A stretch of DNA of 64,000 nt from Mesorhizobium sp. WSM4904 (GCF_029674545.1 NZ_CP121354.1:2737001-2801000); one strand, 5' to 3'. Positions 52,689 through 62,599 are shown, numbered from the stretch's first letter. The notes: a model not told the origin generated them from the letters alone. Made by a program: numbers and translations.

Positions 52689-53507
52689 GCGGCAGGCGCG
52701 ATAACCGTTCCTGCGGTTCTTGACGTCGAAATGGAAATGGTTGCGGTGGTCGTAATTGTAACCCGGACCGAGCACCGTGTTGAAATACTGGCAGCCGTCG
52801 GCGCGCACATTGTTCAGGAAGCCGCGGGTGCGGAAGGCGAACAGGCCGGGCTTGCGGACGTCGATGTCGTCGCCATTGTTGAGCTCGATGCTCATGACGT
52901 CGAGGGCGTTGCCCTTGCCGTGCTCGGACAAGACACCTTCGCCGGCGATGTTGCGGCAGGAATAGCTCGAGCCCTGGTGGATCGCCCTGACGCCGGAGAA
53001 ATAGCGCCAGCGGGCGGCCGGCACCAGCTCGTTCCGGGTCCAGGCCGCGAAGGTCGCGGCCATGTTGCAGGTCAGCGTGGCGGCCGGCTTCATCTCGACG
53101 CTGCCGATGGCCGAGACTTTCACCGGGAAGTCGATGCCGCACTGGCCTTCGTGGATCGGCTGGATATCGGTGTAGACGACGCCCATGCGCTTCAATTCGT
53201 TGCGGCAGTCGATCTCGCTGGCCGGCATCTGCTCGACCGGCGACATCGGCTCATCCATGCGCGGATAGGCGGCCTGGGTCATATAGGGGTTGGATGGGAC
53301 AAGCCTCTGCATGCCGGAATATTGCGGCGCCTCGGGCACAGCGGCGGTCTGGCCACCGACGTCGACAGCCGGCTGCAGCGAGAAGACATCGCCGGTGGTG
53401 CAGGCGGATATCGCAGCGATGGCAAGCCCGGTGGCCAACCTGACGACGACGCGCGCACAATTGTTCTGTCGCGCCCTGGCAAGCATGGCGCCAAGTCTTC
53501 CGGCCAT
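52686..53507 (-). CDS. Extensin-like lipoprotein
   Basis: The 273 residues start with a signal ending in AISAC, a lipobox. After a linker comes the extensin-like C-terminal domain (about 95-273), with Cys residues in EIDCRNELKRMGVVY, TLTCNMAATFAAW and YSCRNIAGEGVLSEHGKGNA, and a final HFHFDVKNRRNGYRACR. The H-x-H...D pattern resembles peptidases of the D-Ala-D-Ala/VanY type, so wall remodelling is possible. The start at 53507 is preferred over 53537. It has a paralogue at 53628 on the same strand. Confidence 0.88.
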   Translation of the reverse strand: MAGRLGAMLARARQNNCARVVVRLATGLAIAAISACTTGDVFSLQPAVDVGGQTAAVPEAPQYSGMQRLVPSNPYMTQAAYPRMDEPMSPVEQMPASEIDCRNELKRMGVVYTDIQPIHEGQCGIDFPVKVSAIGSVEMKPAATLTCNMAATFAAWTRNELVPAARWRYFSGVRAIHQGSSYSCRNIAGEGVLSEHGKGNALDVMSIELNNGDDIDVRKPGLFAFRTRGFLNNVRADGCQYFNTVLGPGYNYDHRNHFHFDVKNRRNGYRACR

Positions 53508-53627
53508 CGAAAGGTTTCCTGTCCCCGGATGGCACAAGTCTAGTCGGCAAGAGTAAAGGAAAGATCAGCGCCCGTATTCACGCCTGGGGCCGAATTGCGG
53601 CATCTGTTCTTATCGGCAGAACGTCCC

Positions 53628-54737
53628 TTATTGGCAGAACGTCCCGCCGTGGCGGCGCGGCTCGAGGTCGAAGTGGAAGTGCAGCGCGTGGTCGGGATCG
53701 CTGCCCGGGCCGAGCACCGTCTTGAACGGCCCGCAGGCAGCCTTGCGCACCGTGTTCAGGAAATTTGCATCCTTTTCGGGCGGCACCGGGCCGATCTCGA
53801 TCTTCCTGCCATCCGACAGGGTGAAGGAAGCGATGTCCAGCGCATTGCCGAAGGCGTGCTCCGACAGCTTTTCGCCGCCGTGGCGCGGACGGCAGACGAA
53901 GGCGGAAGCCTGTGTGATCGATTTGAGATCGGCACCGAATTCGGCCTTCGCCGCCGGCTGGATGACATCGGCGGCAAAGTGCGCGGCAGCCTCGGCCATC
54001 CGGCAATTGAGCTCGGCGCCGGAACCGATGCCGATCGATTTTCCAAGCGTTTTCAGAACGATGGGGTAGGGGATCGAGCAGCCGATTGCAGCATCGTGCT
54101 CGGCCTTGTGCTCCTCGAATTCGACGCCGAGCGTCTTGAGGCGCTCACGGCAGGCAACTTCCTCGGCCGGCATCTTGTCGGCGGGACGATCGGCCGAGCG
54201 CGGATCGGGCAGCGGTTTGTTGTCGCCGGTACCAGCCGGTTTTTCAGGTGGCTTCGGCGCGACGGCGGGCGGCTCGACCTCCGGTTCCGCGATGTCGGGC
54301 CTTGGTGTCGGAATCGGCACCGCGCCCGGCGCCTCAGGTTCGTTGTTCATGTCGGTTGACGGCTTCGGTGCCGAAGGCTCGGGGCGCTGCCGCCTTCCCT
54401 GACGAGACTTCTCCTGATTGAACCGGTCGGATGCGTCGGCGTTTCGCGCTTCCGCGGGACGCGGCTCCGGCACCGGAACGTCGGCGGGCAAGGTCGGCTG
54501 GTCCTGCGTTTGTCGTTGCGTCAGCTTTGGCTCTATATGCCGCTTCGCTCGCGATCTCACGCGGTGCTTGCTCCTCGGCCTCAGGGGCCGATCGGCCCGC
54601 TGCGTCAATGGCTGCTCCATACGCGGTGTCAGCGGCTGCCTGTGGCGATGCTTGGCATCGGCCGGCGTGATCAGCAAGGTCGCCGCCGCCAAAGGCAGCG
54701 CCAGTCTGCAAAATCTCGAAAAGCTCAGCGTTGCCAT
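53628..54737 (-). CDS. Extensin-like secreted protein with Pro-rich linker
   Basis: The 369 residues have a signal peptide (LALPLAAATLLITPADA), a long Pro/Arg/Glu-rich linker (about 30-190, suited to span the envelope) and an extensin-like domain with EVACRERLKTLGVEF, AELNCRMAEAAAHF, SAFVCRPRHGGEKLSEHAFG and DHALHFHFDLEPRRHGGTFC. It shares the His/Asp layout of its neighbour at 52686, but the linker is different. Peptidoglycan attachment or processing is a reasonable guess, not established. Confidence 0.88.
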   Translation of the reverse strand: MATLSFSRFCRLALPLAAATLLITPADAKHRHRQPLTPRMEQPLTQRADRPLRPRSKHRVRSRAKRHIEPKLTQRQTQDQPTLPADVPVPEPRPAEARNADASDRFNQEKSRQGRRQRPEPSAPKPSTDMNNEPEAPGAVPIPTPRPDIAEPEVEPPAVAPKPPEKPAGTGDNKPLPDPRSADRPADKMPAEEVACRERLKTLGVEFEEHKAEHDAAIGCSIPYPIVLKTLGKSIGIGSGAELNCRMAEAAAHFAADVIQPAAKAEFGADLKSITQASAFVCRPRHGGEKLSEHAFGNALDIASFTLSDGRKIEIGPVPPEKDANFLNTVRKAACGPFKTVLGPGSDPDHALHFHFDLEPRRHGGTFCQ

Positions 54738-54813
54738 CGGCCGGAAACGGCGCCGGCATGGTTAAGTTGCCTTGGCGGCGGCGGCGTTGCGATCAAAATC
54801 GGTTACCGGCCCG

Positions 54814-55239
54814 TTACGCGCCGATCGCCTCCAGGCCTTCCTCCAGCCAGTCGGCGAGTTGCGGCAGGCCAAGCAGGTATTTTGCAGTGCGCTTGTTGGC
54901 GCGCTCGCGCGCCGCGGCCACCGCGTCGATCCATTCGGAGGCATCGTAGTCGCCACGACCGATCCAGGCCAATGCCACCAGCTCTGCCGCTTCATCGACG
55001 TTGAGGTCGTTGATCAGCTCGCGGAATTCCTCTTCGGTGAGGTCTTCCGAAGCTTCCTCGACGAGGCCGTCGTGATGGTGGCTGTCGTGCGTGCCGCCGT
55101 CGAACTCGACCTCATGCTCGGCGCCGTCGTCGTAATCTTCGTTGACGGCGGCGCTCAGCGCCTTGGCCTTGAGGATGAACAGGCGCACCGTATCCGGATC
55201 GATTGAAAGCTCCCATTCCTTCTCGAGGCGTTGCTGCAC
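54814..55239 (-). CDS. DUF3775 domain protein
   Basis: The 141 residues include an acidic, His-containing middle (HEVEFDGGTHDSHHHDG) and a helical C-terminal part with EEFRELINDLNVDEAAELVA and LLGLPQLADWLEEGLEAIG, the DUF3775 pattern. The function is not known. I chose GTG at 55239, which has GGAGAAAGGCCC upstream; another in-frame GTG lies at 55254. Confidence 0.8.
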   Translation of the reverse strand: MQQRLEKEWELSIDPDTVRLFILKAKALSAAVNEDYDDGAEHEVEFDGGTHDSHHHDGLVEEASEDLTEEEFRELINDLNVDEAAELVALAWIGRGDYDASEWIDAVAAARERANKRTAKYLLGLPQLADWLEEGLEAIGA

Positions 55240-55417
55240 GGGCCTTTCTCCCACGTAAGCGCTTAGCTGATGATAGCGGATTTGCGGCCCGCGTCACGTC
55301 AGTTCGCAAGGAGCGGGAGGCGCGCTCGGAAAGTCCAGTTGGCAGCCGTCAGCTTTTCGGGATGAAACCCTATCGAAGCGGCGTTAGTCTGGCATTGTCA
55401 CGCTCACGGAGGCTTAA

Positions 55418-55963
55418 ATGCGCAGACGTTTGCTTATTCAGGTCATGGCTGTTGGTGCCCTGCCGCTGTTCGCGGCGCCTGCTTTCACCGCTGGTGAAGG
55501 TGGTAGTGCTGGTTCTAGCGGCGGCCAGACAACCACCCAGTGCAAGAAAGGCGAGGTCTGGGACAAGAAGAAGAAGAAATGTATTGTGCCGCAATATGGC
55601 ATGCTGGATGACGACAGCATCTACGAGGCTGGCCACGATCTGGCGATGGCCGGACGCTATGACGAAGCGATCTCCGTGCTGACTTTAGCCGCCAACAAGC
55701 AGGATCCGCGCATTCTCAACTATCTCGGCTATTCGCATCGCCATTCCGGCCGCGTGACCGTCGGCCTCGGCTATTACGAGGAAGCGCTGCGCATCGACCC
55801 GAACTACACGCTGGTGCGCGAATATCTCGGTGAGGCGCATCTGCAGATCGGCGATCTTGCCGGCGCGCAGCAGCAGTTGATGGAGATCGAGAAGCGGACC
55901 GGCAAAGGCTCGCGCGAATACGGCATGCTGTCCGAGCAGATCGATCATTTCCTGAGGAGCTGA
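55418..55963 (+). CDS. Secreted TPR protein
   Basis: The 181 residues have a signal peptide (MRRRLLIQVMAVGALPLFAAPAF...), a Ser/Gly-rich stretch, a QCKKGEVWDKKKKKC segment that could form a disulfide, and TPR repeats (about 70-165, for example AGHDLAMAGRYDEAISVLTL and YYEEALRIDPNYTLVREYLG). TPR proteins act as protein-binding scaffolds; the partner is unknown. A strong terminator follows at 55983. Confidence 0.85.
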   Translation: MRRRLLIQVMAVGALPLFAAPAFTAGEGGSAGSSGGQTTTQCKKGEVWDKKKKKCIVPQYGMLDDDSIYEAGHDLAMAGRYDEAISVLTLAANKQDPRILNYLGYSHRHSGRVTVGLGYYEEALRIDPNYTLVREYLGEAHLQIGDLAGAQQQLMEIEKRTGKGSREYGMLSEQIDHFLRS

Positions 55964-55982
55964 TTCGACCACCGGCTTCCCC

Positions 55983-56018
55983 AAACCGGCCGTGCGCAAT
56001 CACGGCCGGTTTTTTTTC
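55983..56018 (+). terminator. Strong intrinsic terminator
   Basis: AAACCGGCCGTG (55983-55994) pairs perfectly with CACGGCCGGTTT (56001-56012) and is followed by six or more T. It ends the TPR gene transcript. Confidence 0.9.
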
Positions 56019-56235
56019 CGCCTGCCGCATTTCGCGGCCGGACCGTTTCGCGAAAGCGGTGGTGAATTTGCCAAACTTCATTTTTGGGCGTGAAAATCAC
56101 ACGAAGATCGCTATATTCAGGGAAATTGTGGTGAAACGGTTCCGTTAGCCCGAGGCTGCCGGACCGTTTTCTTTTTGTACCCATCGACAAGGCCGCTCCC
56201 GATAAGCGGGGGCGGTGGCAGGAAAGGTCAGGCAT

Positions 56236-56709
56236 ATGAACAAGGTCCCGATGACAGGCGAGGGGTTCGCGTCATTGAAGGAAGAACTGCGCTGGCGCCA
56301 GCAGGAAGAGCGTCCACGCATCATCGAGGCGATTTCCGAAGCGCGCTCGCATGGCGACCTGTCCGAAAATGCCGAGTACCACGCCGCGAAAGAGGCTCAG
56401 AGCCACAATGAGGGCCGCGTCAACGAGCTCGAGGACCTGATCGCGCGGGCCGAGGTCATCGACGTCTCGAAGCTCAGCGGCGACAAGGTGAAGTTCGGCG
56501 CCACCGTCGTGCTGGTCGACGAAGACACCGAGGAAAAGAAGACCTATCAGATCGTCGGCGACCAGGAAGCAGACGTGAAGTCCGGCCGCATCTCGATCTC
56601 CTCGCCGATCGCGCGCGCGCTCATCGGCAAGGAAGTCGGCGACGCCATCGAGGTCAATGCGCCCGGCGGCGCCCGGGGTTATGAGATCGTCCAGGTGCAG
56701 TTCATCTAG
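56236..56709 (+). CDS. greA: Transcription elongation factor GreA
   Basis: GreA restarts backtracked RNA polymerase by stimulating RNA cleavage. The 157 residues have the N-terminal coiled coil (about 10-75) with tip motif [15 protein letters not shown], whose acidic residues act at the polymerase centre, and a C-terminal FKBP-like globule with [14 protein letters not shown] and [20 protein letters not shown]. The ATG at 56236 gives the usual length; the frame is open to 56215. Its promoter lies in the space after the TPR terminator. Confidence 0.97.
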   Translation: MNKVPMTGEGFASLKEELRWRQQEERPRIIEAISEARSHGDLSENAEYHAAKEAQSHNEGRVNELEDLIARAEVIDVSKLSGDKVKFGATVVLVDEDTEEKKTYQIVGDQEADVKSGRISISSPIARALIGKEVGDAIEVNAPGGARGYEIVQVQFI

Positions 56710-56714
56710 GGCCC

Positions 56715-57689
56715 CTACGCCGCTGCCTGGGACTTGAGCATAAGCAGCCGTTCAGCCTCCTCCACCACCTCCGTCGGCGTGACCTTGCCGCTGGCGGGCG
56801 CCAGCAAGGTCGACGAGAACGGCCCGCGCGGACCGGTCAGGCCCGGCTCCGTCGCCAGGAATATGGCGACGGTCGGCAGACCGAAGGCGCTGGCGAGATG
56901 GGTGAGGCCGGTGTCGGCGCCAATCACCAGCGTCGACCGGCCAAGGATCGCGGCGATTTCCGCGAGCGGCGATTTCGGGATCAGCACCGCTCCCGGAACG
57001 GCACCGGCGATGGCTTCGGCAACGCGCTTTTCAGCTTCGTTCGACCAGGTGACGACAGGCGTGAATTGCCTGGCAACCAATTGGCGCGCGGCCTCGATCC
57101 AGTCCTCGACCGGCCATTTCTTGTCCTCGCGGCTGGTGCCGTGCAGCAGGAAGGCTGTTTTCCCCTCGACCCCGGTAAGCCCGCCTGCCGGCGGCACAAT
57201 GCCGGAGGCTAGCGTCGAAAGATCCGGCTGATAACCCAGTACCAGGCCGAACAGGCGCCTGGTGCGCTCGATAGCGTGCAGGTCGCGCGGCACTGCGTAT
57301 TTGCGCTGATAGAACAGCGTCGCCGAGGGCTCGCGGGCGCTGGAGCGGTCGAAGCCGGCGATCGGCGCGCCGGCCTGCCTGGCGACCATGGCCGATTTCA
57401 ACAGCCCCTGGGCGTCGAGAACCAGGTCATAGTGGGCGGTTCGCAGAGCGTGGCGCAGGCCGGCCATCTCGCGCCATGTGCCGCCGTCGAACGGCTTCCT
57501 GCGCCAGCGTCGGATCGCCACCTTATGGATGGATTTTATCGCCGGATGCAAGGCGACGATGCCGGCGAAGGCCTCTTCCACGCACCAGTCTAAACTTATG
57601 TCCGGGCGATTGCGGAGTGCATCCTCGACAGCCGGGAACGTATGGATGACATCGCCCATCGACGATGTCTTGACTATCAGCACCTTCAT
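56715..57689 (-). CDS. waaC: Lipopolysaccharide heptosyltransferase I
   Basis: WaaC adds the first heptose to the Kdo-lipid A core using ADP-heptose at the inner membrane's cytoplasmic face. The 324 residues of this GT9 enzyme include [53 protein letters not shown] and VIGADTGLTHLASAFGLPTV. It overlaps the end of waaF by four bases (ATGA) on the same strand. The neighbouring heptose-biosynthesis genes support the assignment. Confidence 0.92.
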   Translation of the reverse strand: MKVLIVKTSSMGDVIHTFPAVEDALRNRPDISLDWCVEEAFAGIVALHPAIKSIHKVAIRRWRRKPFDGGTWREMAGLRHALRTAHYDLVLDAQGLLKSAMVARQAGAPIAGFDRSSAREPSATLFYQRKYAVPRDLHAIERTRRLFGLVLGYQPDLSTLASGIVPPAGGLTGVEGKTAFLLHGTSREDKKWPVEDWIEAARQLVARQFTPVVTWSNEAEKRVAEAIAGAVPGAVLIPKSPLAEIAAILGRSTLVIGADTGLTHLASAFGLPTVAIFLATEPGLTGPRGPFSSTLLAPASGKVTPTEVVEEAERLLMLKSQAAA

Positions 57690-58693
57690 GCGGCTGCCGG
57701 AACCTTGAGCAACCGGTCGGCCGCGGCCGCGACCCGCGCGACGTCGAGCGTCTTGAGGCAGTTGAGATGGCCGAGCGGGCAGACCTTGCTGTGGCAGGGC
57801 GAGCAGGAAAGCTGGAGCCAGATCAGCTCCGAGCGATCGGTCAGCGGCGGCGTGTTCTCGGGCGAGGTCGAGCCGTAGACGGCGACGATCGGCGTGCCGA
57901 CGGCGGCCGCGACATGCATCAGCCCGCTGTCGTTCGACACGGCAAGCTTGGCCGCGGCGACCAGGTCGATGGCGTCCTCGAGCTTCGTCCTGCCGGCAAG
58001 GTCGATGGCGCCCGGCGCGAGCCTCGCGATCTCGCCGGTGACTTCGGCGTCGTTCTTCGAGCCGAGCAGGGCGACGCCCAAACCCTTTGCCATCATGCCT
58101 CGGGCGAGCTCGGCATAGTGTTCGCTCGGCCAGCGTTTCGCCGGGCCGAACTCGGCGCCCGGCATCAAGGCGACGAACTGCTTGGCGTCGAGCCCGAACC
58201 GCGCCAGCAGATCGGCCTGGTTGGCCGTATCGACCGTGAGTTTCGGCGCGCGGAACGTGCCGCCGCGCGCCAAGCCGAAATAGGCTCGCGCCGTGCGCCG
58301 CTTGAGGGTGTCGGGCAGCGGAACGATGTCCGTCAGCAGCCCGTAGCGCATTTCGCGCAAATAGCCGACGCGGCGTGGAATGCGGGCAAAGAACGGGATC
58401 AGCGCCGATTTCCAGCTCCCCGGCAGCACATAGGCCATGTCGTAGCGGCCTCGCAGCAGGCGGCCGAAGCGCCTGCGGCTGCGGAATTCGAGCGCACCTG
58501 GCATCAGCGGGAAATCGATCTGGCAGCGAATTTCCGGCATGCGCTTGACCAGGGGCGCTGCCCAGGCAGGCGCCAGCACGTCGATGGCGGCGTTCGGATG
58601 CTTTTCCTTCAGTGCCGCGAACAGGCACTGGGCCATGACCATGTCGCCTACCCAGCGTGGGCCGATCACGAGGATCGTTGGGCTTTCAGCCAT
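57686..58693 (-). CDS. waaF: Lipopolysaccharide heptosyltransferase II
   Basis: The 335-residue GT9 enzyme would add the second heptose to the core. Motifs: [59 protein letters not shown] and [20 protein letters not shown]. It overlaps hldD by 28 bases at its start and waaC by four at its end, so the three are one translationally coupled unit. Confidence 0.93.
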   Translation of the reverse strand: MAESPTILVIGPRWVGDMVMAQCLFAALKEKHPNAAIDVLAPAWAAPLVKRMPEIRCQIDFPLMPGALEFRSRRRFGRLLRGRYDMAYVLPGSWKSALIPFFARIPRRVGYLREMRYGLLTDIVPLPDTLKRRTARAYFGLARGGTFRAPKLTVDTANQADLLARFGLDAKQFVALMPGAEFGPAKRWPSEHYAELARGMMAKGLGVALLGSKNDAEVTGEIARLAPGAIDLAGRTKLEDAIDLVAAAKLAVSNDSGLMHVAAAVGTPIVAVYGSTSPENTPPLTDRSELIWLQLSCSPCHSKVCPLGHLNCLKTLDVARVAAAADRLLKVPAAA

Positions 58694-59613
58694 TGGACAT
58701 AGTCCCTGACGCCGGTTTCGACGGTGCGGAATTGGCCATTGTAGCCGGCCGCGCGCAAGCGGGACATATCCGCCTGCGTAAAACTCTGGTAGCTGCCCTT
58801 GAGATGATCAGGGAAGGGGATGAACTCGATCTCACCCTTGCCGAGCGTGTCGATCACCGTCTCGGCAATGGCCCGGAACGGCTGGGCGCGGCCGGTGCCG
58901 CAGTTGAAGATGCCGCTCAGGCCCCGTTTCCAAAGCCACAGATTGACGTCGGCGACATCGCCGACATGGATGAAGTCGCGACTCTGCTCGCCCGGGCCGA
59001 AGCCGTCATAGGCGCCGAACAGTTTCGGGTTCTGGCCTTGCTCGACCTGGTTGAACAGATGGAGGGCAACCGATGCCATGGCGCCCTTATGCGCCTCGCG
59101 CGGCCCGTAGACGTTGAAGTAGCGCAGGCCCGTCACTTGCGAATGGTCGGCGTCGACATTGCGGCGGACGTAGTCGTCGAACAGCTTCTTCGAATACGCG
59201 TAGACGTTGAGCGGCCGCTCGAACTCGGGCTCCTCGCGGAACTCGCTGCCGCCGCCATAGACCGAAGCCGAGGAGGCGTAGAGAAAGGGCACGCGCAGGG
59301 CGAGGCAGGCGTGCAGCAGGCGCTTCGAATAGGCGTAGTTCACGTCCATCATGAACTTGCCGTTCCATTCGGTGGTGGTCGAACAGGCGCCCTGATGGAA
59401 AACGGCCTCGACGCGGCCGATCTCGCCATCCTCGAGCCGGACCAGAAACTCGTCCTTGTCGAGATAATCGGCAATGTGGAGGTCGGCCAGGTTGGCGATC
59501 TTGTGGCCGTCGGTCAGATCGTCGACGACCATGATGTCGTCGTGTCCGTCGGCGTTGAGCGCGGCGACGATGTTGGAGCCGATCATGCCGGCGCCGCCCG
59601 TGACGATGATCAT
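58666..59613 (-). CDS. hldD: ADP-glyceromanno-heptose 6-epimerase
   Basis: HldD turns ADP-D-glycero-beta-D-manno-heptose into the L-glycero form used for the core. The 315 residues contain a Rossmann motif [28 protein letters not shown], and the Tyr/Lys of the short-chain dehydrogenase site in [16 protein letters not shown]. It is the first gene of the leftward hldD-waaF-waaC unit and faces hldE across 267 bases. Confidence 0.95.
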   Translation of the reverse strand: MIIVTGGAGMIGSNIVAALNADGHDDIMVVDDLTDGHKIANLADLHIADYLDKDEFLVRLEDGEIGRVEAVFHQGACSTTTEWNGKFMMDVNYAYSKRLLHACLALRVPFLYASSASVYGGGSEFREEPEFERPLNVYAYSKKLFDDYVRRNVDADHSQVTGLRYFNVYGPREAHKGAMASVALHLFNQVEQGQNPKLFGAYDGFGPGEQSRDFIHVGDVADVNLWLWKRGLSGIFNCGTGRAQPFRAIAETVIDTLGKGEIEFIPFPDHLKGSYQSFTQADMSRLRAAGYNGQFRTVETGVRDYVQWLKAQRSS

Positions 59614-59880
59614 GAAGGCCTCTGTTTGCGTTGCCGATTCCGGCTCTTATAGGGGAGGCGGGCGGGAGTGTCGATAAAGCACGTTCGCGGGCTAAGCCGG
59701 CGATGCTTGGCCATAGTCGCGCCGCAAAGCTCCCGCTTCACTCGCGCCCGTTCCGCCTGCCCGGTTCGCAGCCTGCCGTTGCGCTAGCCCCAATTGCGGT
59801 ATATCGGCATCGCAAATACGATGGGCGCTGCAATTCCGGCGCTTCAAACCGACCAAATCCGCCCTCGGGGCGCCAGTGAG

Positions 59881-61371
59881 ATGATCAAGCACAATCCGCC
59901 TTCTCCGGAACCTTTGCATCGCACCATCGCCCGGTTCGGTGACGTCACCGTGCTGGTGGTGGGCGATTTCATCCTCGACCGCTTCATCAACGGTGTGATC
60001 GAGCGCATCTCGCCGGAAGCTCCGATCCCCGTGCTGCATGGACGGGGCGAGACGCTCAACATGGGCGGCGCCGGCAATGTCGTCTCCAACATCGTTTCGC
60101 TGGGCGGGGCCGCCATACCCGTGTCGGTAATCGGCGCCGACCAGGCGGGCAACAATCTGATGCGGATGCTCAGCGAGAGCGGCGTCGACACCGACGGGCT
60201 CCTGCAGCGCCAGGACCGCATGACCTCGTCGAAAAGCCGCTTCAGCGCACTCAACCAGCAGGTGCTGCGTTTCGACGAGGAGGAGATCAAGCCGCTGGCC
60301 CGCGGTGAGCGGGCTGCGCTCGTCGAGCACTTTCAGGCCGCGCTTGCGCGCGCCGACATCGTCATCCTGTCCGACTACGGCAAGGGCATCCTGCTCGACG
60401 GCGTGGCGGCCGAGCTGATCGCCATCTGCCGCGATGCCGGAAAGCCGGTGCTGGTCGACCCGAAGGGCCGCGACTATGCGCGCTATGCCGGAGCGACGGC
60501 GGTGACGCCCAATCGCAAGGAGCTTGGCGAGGCGGTCGGGCGCGCGGTCTTCGGCGACGACGAGATCGTCGCCGCGGCGCGGGACCTGATCGCCGCGCAT
60601 GACTTCGACTTCATCGTCGCCACGCGCAGCGAAAAGGGCATGAGCGTCGTCACCGCCGAGGATGCCCGCCACATCTCCACGCAGGCGCGCGAGGTGTTCG
60701 ACGTCTCCGGCGCCGGCGATACGGTCATCGCGACCTTCGCGCTTTCCCTCGCCGCCGGCGCCGACCGGGTGCATGCCGCCGTAATCGCCAACGCCGCCGG
60801 CGGGGTCGTGGTCGGCAAGCGCGGCACGGCGCGGCTGACGGTCGAGGAGCTCTCCGGCGCGCTGTTCCGCTCGCACGGGCCGGTTGTCCACCAGGATGCC
60901 ATTCTCGACGCCAAGGCAGCGGCCAGGATGGTGGCGGCGTGGAATGAGGAGGGGCTGACCGTCGGTTTCACCAATGGCTGCTTCGACATCCTGCATGCCG
61001 GTCATGTCAGCCTGCTGCACGCCGCGCGCAGCCAGTGCGACCGGCTGGTGCTCGGCCTCAACAGCGATGCCTCGGTGCGCCGGCTCAAAGGTCCCGGACG
61101 CCCGGTCAACGACCAGCATGACCGCGCCTGCGTGTTGGCGGCGCTTGCCTCGGTGGATGCCGTCGTCGTCTTCGAGGAGGACACGCCGCTCAAGCTGATC
61201 GAGGCGCTAAAGCCCGACATCCTGGTCAAGGGCGCGGACTATACGATCGAGACCGTGGTCGGCGCCGACGTGGTGCAGAAGGCGGGCGGGCGCGTGGTGC
61301 TGGTCGACCTCGTCGCCGGCAAGAGCACGACAAGCACGATCGGCAAGCTGCGCGCCGGCGGCACGAATTGA
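59881..61371 (+). CDS. hldE: Bifunctional heptose-7-phosphate kinase / heptose-1-phosphate adenylyltransferase
   Basis: The 496 residues join a PfkB-type kinase (about 20-325, with MGGAGNVVSNIVSLGG and the catalytic SGAGDTVIATFALSLAAG) and a nucleotidyltransferase (about 360-496, with VGFTNGCFDILHAGHVSLLH). Thus one protein performs steps 2 and 4 of ADP-heptose synthesis. The ATG at 59881 was chosen from family length. It is followed by gmhA after 7 bases. Divergent from hldD. Confidence 0.96.
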   Translation: MIKHNPPSPEPLHRTIARFGDVTVLVVGDFILDRFINGVIERISPEAPIPVLHGRGETLNMGGAGNVVSNIVSLGGAAIPVSVIGADQAGNNLMRMLSESGVDTDGLLQRQDRMTSSKSRFSALNQQVLRFDEEEIKPLARGERAALVEHFQAALARADIVILSDYGKGILLDGVAAELIAICRDAGKPVLVDPKGRDYARYAGATAVTPNRKELGEAVGRAVFGDDEIVAAARDLIAAHDFDFIVATRSEKGMSVVTAEDARHISTQAREVFDVSGAGDTVIATFALSLAAGADRVHAAVIANAAGGVVVGKRGTARLTVEELSGALFRSHGPVVHQDAILDAKAAARMVAAWNEEGLTVGFTNGCFDILHAGHVSLLHAARSQCDRLVLGLNSDASVRRLKGPGRPVNDQHDRACVLAALASVDAVVVFEEDTPLKLIEALKPDILVKGADYTIETVVGADVVQKAGGRVVLVDLVAGKSTTSTIGKLRAGGTN

Positions 61372-61378
61372 GGGTTTC

Positions 61379-61951
61379 ATGTCCGAACTGAACGATTATC
61401 TGGTCCGCTCCGCGGCGGCGATCTCGGCGATGGTCGAGCGCGACCTCACCGGCGAGATGGAGCGCGCGGTGAGCACGGTCGTGACGGCGCTGTCGCGGGG
61501 CAAGGCGCTGCTGATCTGCGGCAATGGCGGCTCGGCGAGCGATGCCATCCACATCGCCGGCGAACTGGTCGGCCGTTTCCTCAAGGAGCGCAAGGCCTAC
61601 AATGTCATCGCGCTGCCGGCCAATGCGGCGGTGCTGACCGCCTGGGGCAACGATTATGGCTTCGACACGGTCTTCTCGCGCCAGGTCGAGGCACATGGAT
61701 CGGAAGGCGCGGTGCTGCTCGCCATCTCGACCAGCGGCAATTCGCCGAGCATCCTTGCCGCCGCCGAGCAGGCGCGCGCCATGGGGATGACGGTGATCAG
61801 CCTCACCGGCGACACCGGCGGCAAGCTGAAGCCGCTGACCGACATCCTGCTCAACGTGCCGTCGACCTCGACACCGATCATCCAGCAGGGGCATCTCTGC
61901 CTCTACCATCATTTGTGCGAGGCGGTGGAAGCGCGTCTCAGCAATGGCTGA
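61379..61951 (+). CDS. gmhA: Sedoheptulose-7-phosphate isomerase
   Basis: GmhA makes heptose 7-phosphate from sedoheptulose 7-phosphate, the first step of ADP-heptose synthesis. The 190-residue SIS-domain protein has LLICGNGGSASDAIHIAGEL and AISTSGNSPSILAAAEQARA, then a C-terminal His pair in QQGHLCLYHHLCEAVE. It overlaps gmhB by eight bases. Confidence 0.95.
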   Translation: MSELNDYLVRSAAAISAMVERDLTGEMERAVSTVVTALSRGKALLICGNGGSASDAIHIAGELVGRFLKERKAYNVIALPANAAVLTAWGNDYGFDTVFSRQVEAHGSEGAVLLAISTSGNSPSILAAAEQARAMGMTVISLTGDTGGKLKPLTDILLNVPSTSTPIIQQGHLCLYHHLCEAVEARLSNG

Positions 61952-62576
61952 CGGCGAAAGGGATTTTCCGCTCGCCGAGCCCGGCCTGTGGGTCGAGCGG
62001 ATTGGATCCAGATCGTTCCCAGCCGGCCTGCCGGCGCTGTTTCTCGACCGCGACGGCACCATCAATGTCGACACCGGCTATCCCGACGATCCGGCCGCTA
62101 TTGTGCTGCGCGACGGCATCGCGCCGGTCATAGAGGCCGCGAACCGGCGGGGCATCCCCGTCGTCGTCATCACCAACCAGTCCGGCATCGCGCGCGGCTA
62201 TTTTGGCTGGGATGCCTTCGCCCGGGTCAATCAGCGGGTGCTCGACCTGCTTGCCGAGAAGAATGCAGCCGTCGACATGGTGCTGGCCTGCGCCTATCAC
62301 GAGGCCGGTTCTGGCCCGCTGGCCGTCACCGATCATCCGATGCGCAAGCCAAATCCGGGCATGCTGCTCGAGGCAGGGCGCCGCCTCGGCCTCGATCTCG
62401 AGCGATCGCTGATCGTCGGCGACAAGCCTGCCGACATGGAAGCGGGCGAGCGCGCCAGCCTCACACGCGGCTGGCTGGTCGATGGCGAAGCCTCAACGAT
62501 GGGCGGGCTTGCGGTTGCATCGTTGCGCGACGCCCGTGATCTCGACGGCCTGCTGGCCGCGATACGATCGCTCTGA
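61944..62576 (+). CDS. gmhB: Heptose-1,7-bisphosphate phosphatase
   Basis: The 210-residue HAD phosphatase removes the 7-phosphate from heptose 1,7-bisphosphate. Motifs are LFLDRDGTINVDTGY (I), VVITNQSGIARG (II) and HPMRKPNPGMLLEAGRRLG with VGDKPADMEAG (III/IV). In E. coli GmhB the zinc loop is Cys-x-His ... Cys-x-Cys; here it reads CAYHEAGSG ... DHPMRKP, so the last two Cys are not present. A 24-residue front extension is present. With gmhA and hldE it completes the pathway. Confidence 0.93.
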   Translation: MADGERDFPLAEPGLWVERIGSRSFPAGLPALFLDRDGTINVDTGYPDDPAAIVLRDGIAPVIEAANRRGIPVVVITNQSGIARGYFGWDAFARVNQRVLDLLAEKNAAVDMVLACAYHEAGSGPLAVTDHPMRKPNPGMLLEAGRRLGLDLERSLIVGDKPADMEAGERASLTRGWLVDGEASTMGGLAVASLRDARDLDGLLAAIRSL

Positions 62577-62599
62577 TCGCATATTGATTCGAACTTGGG

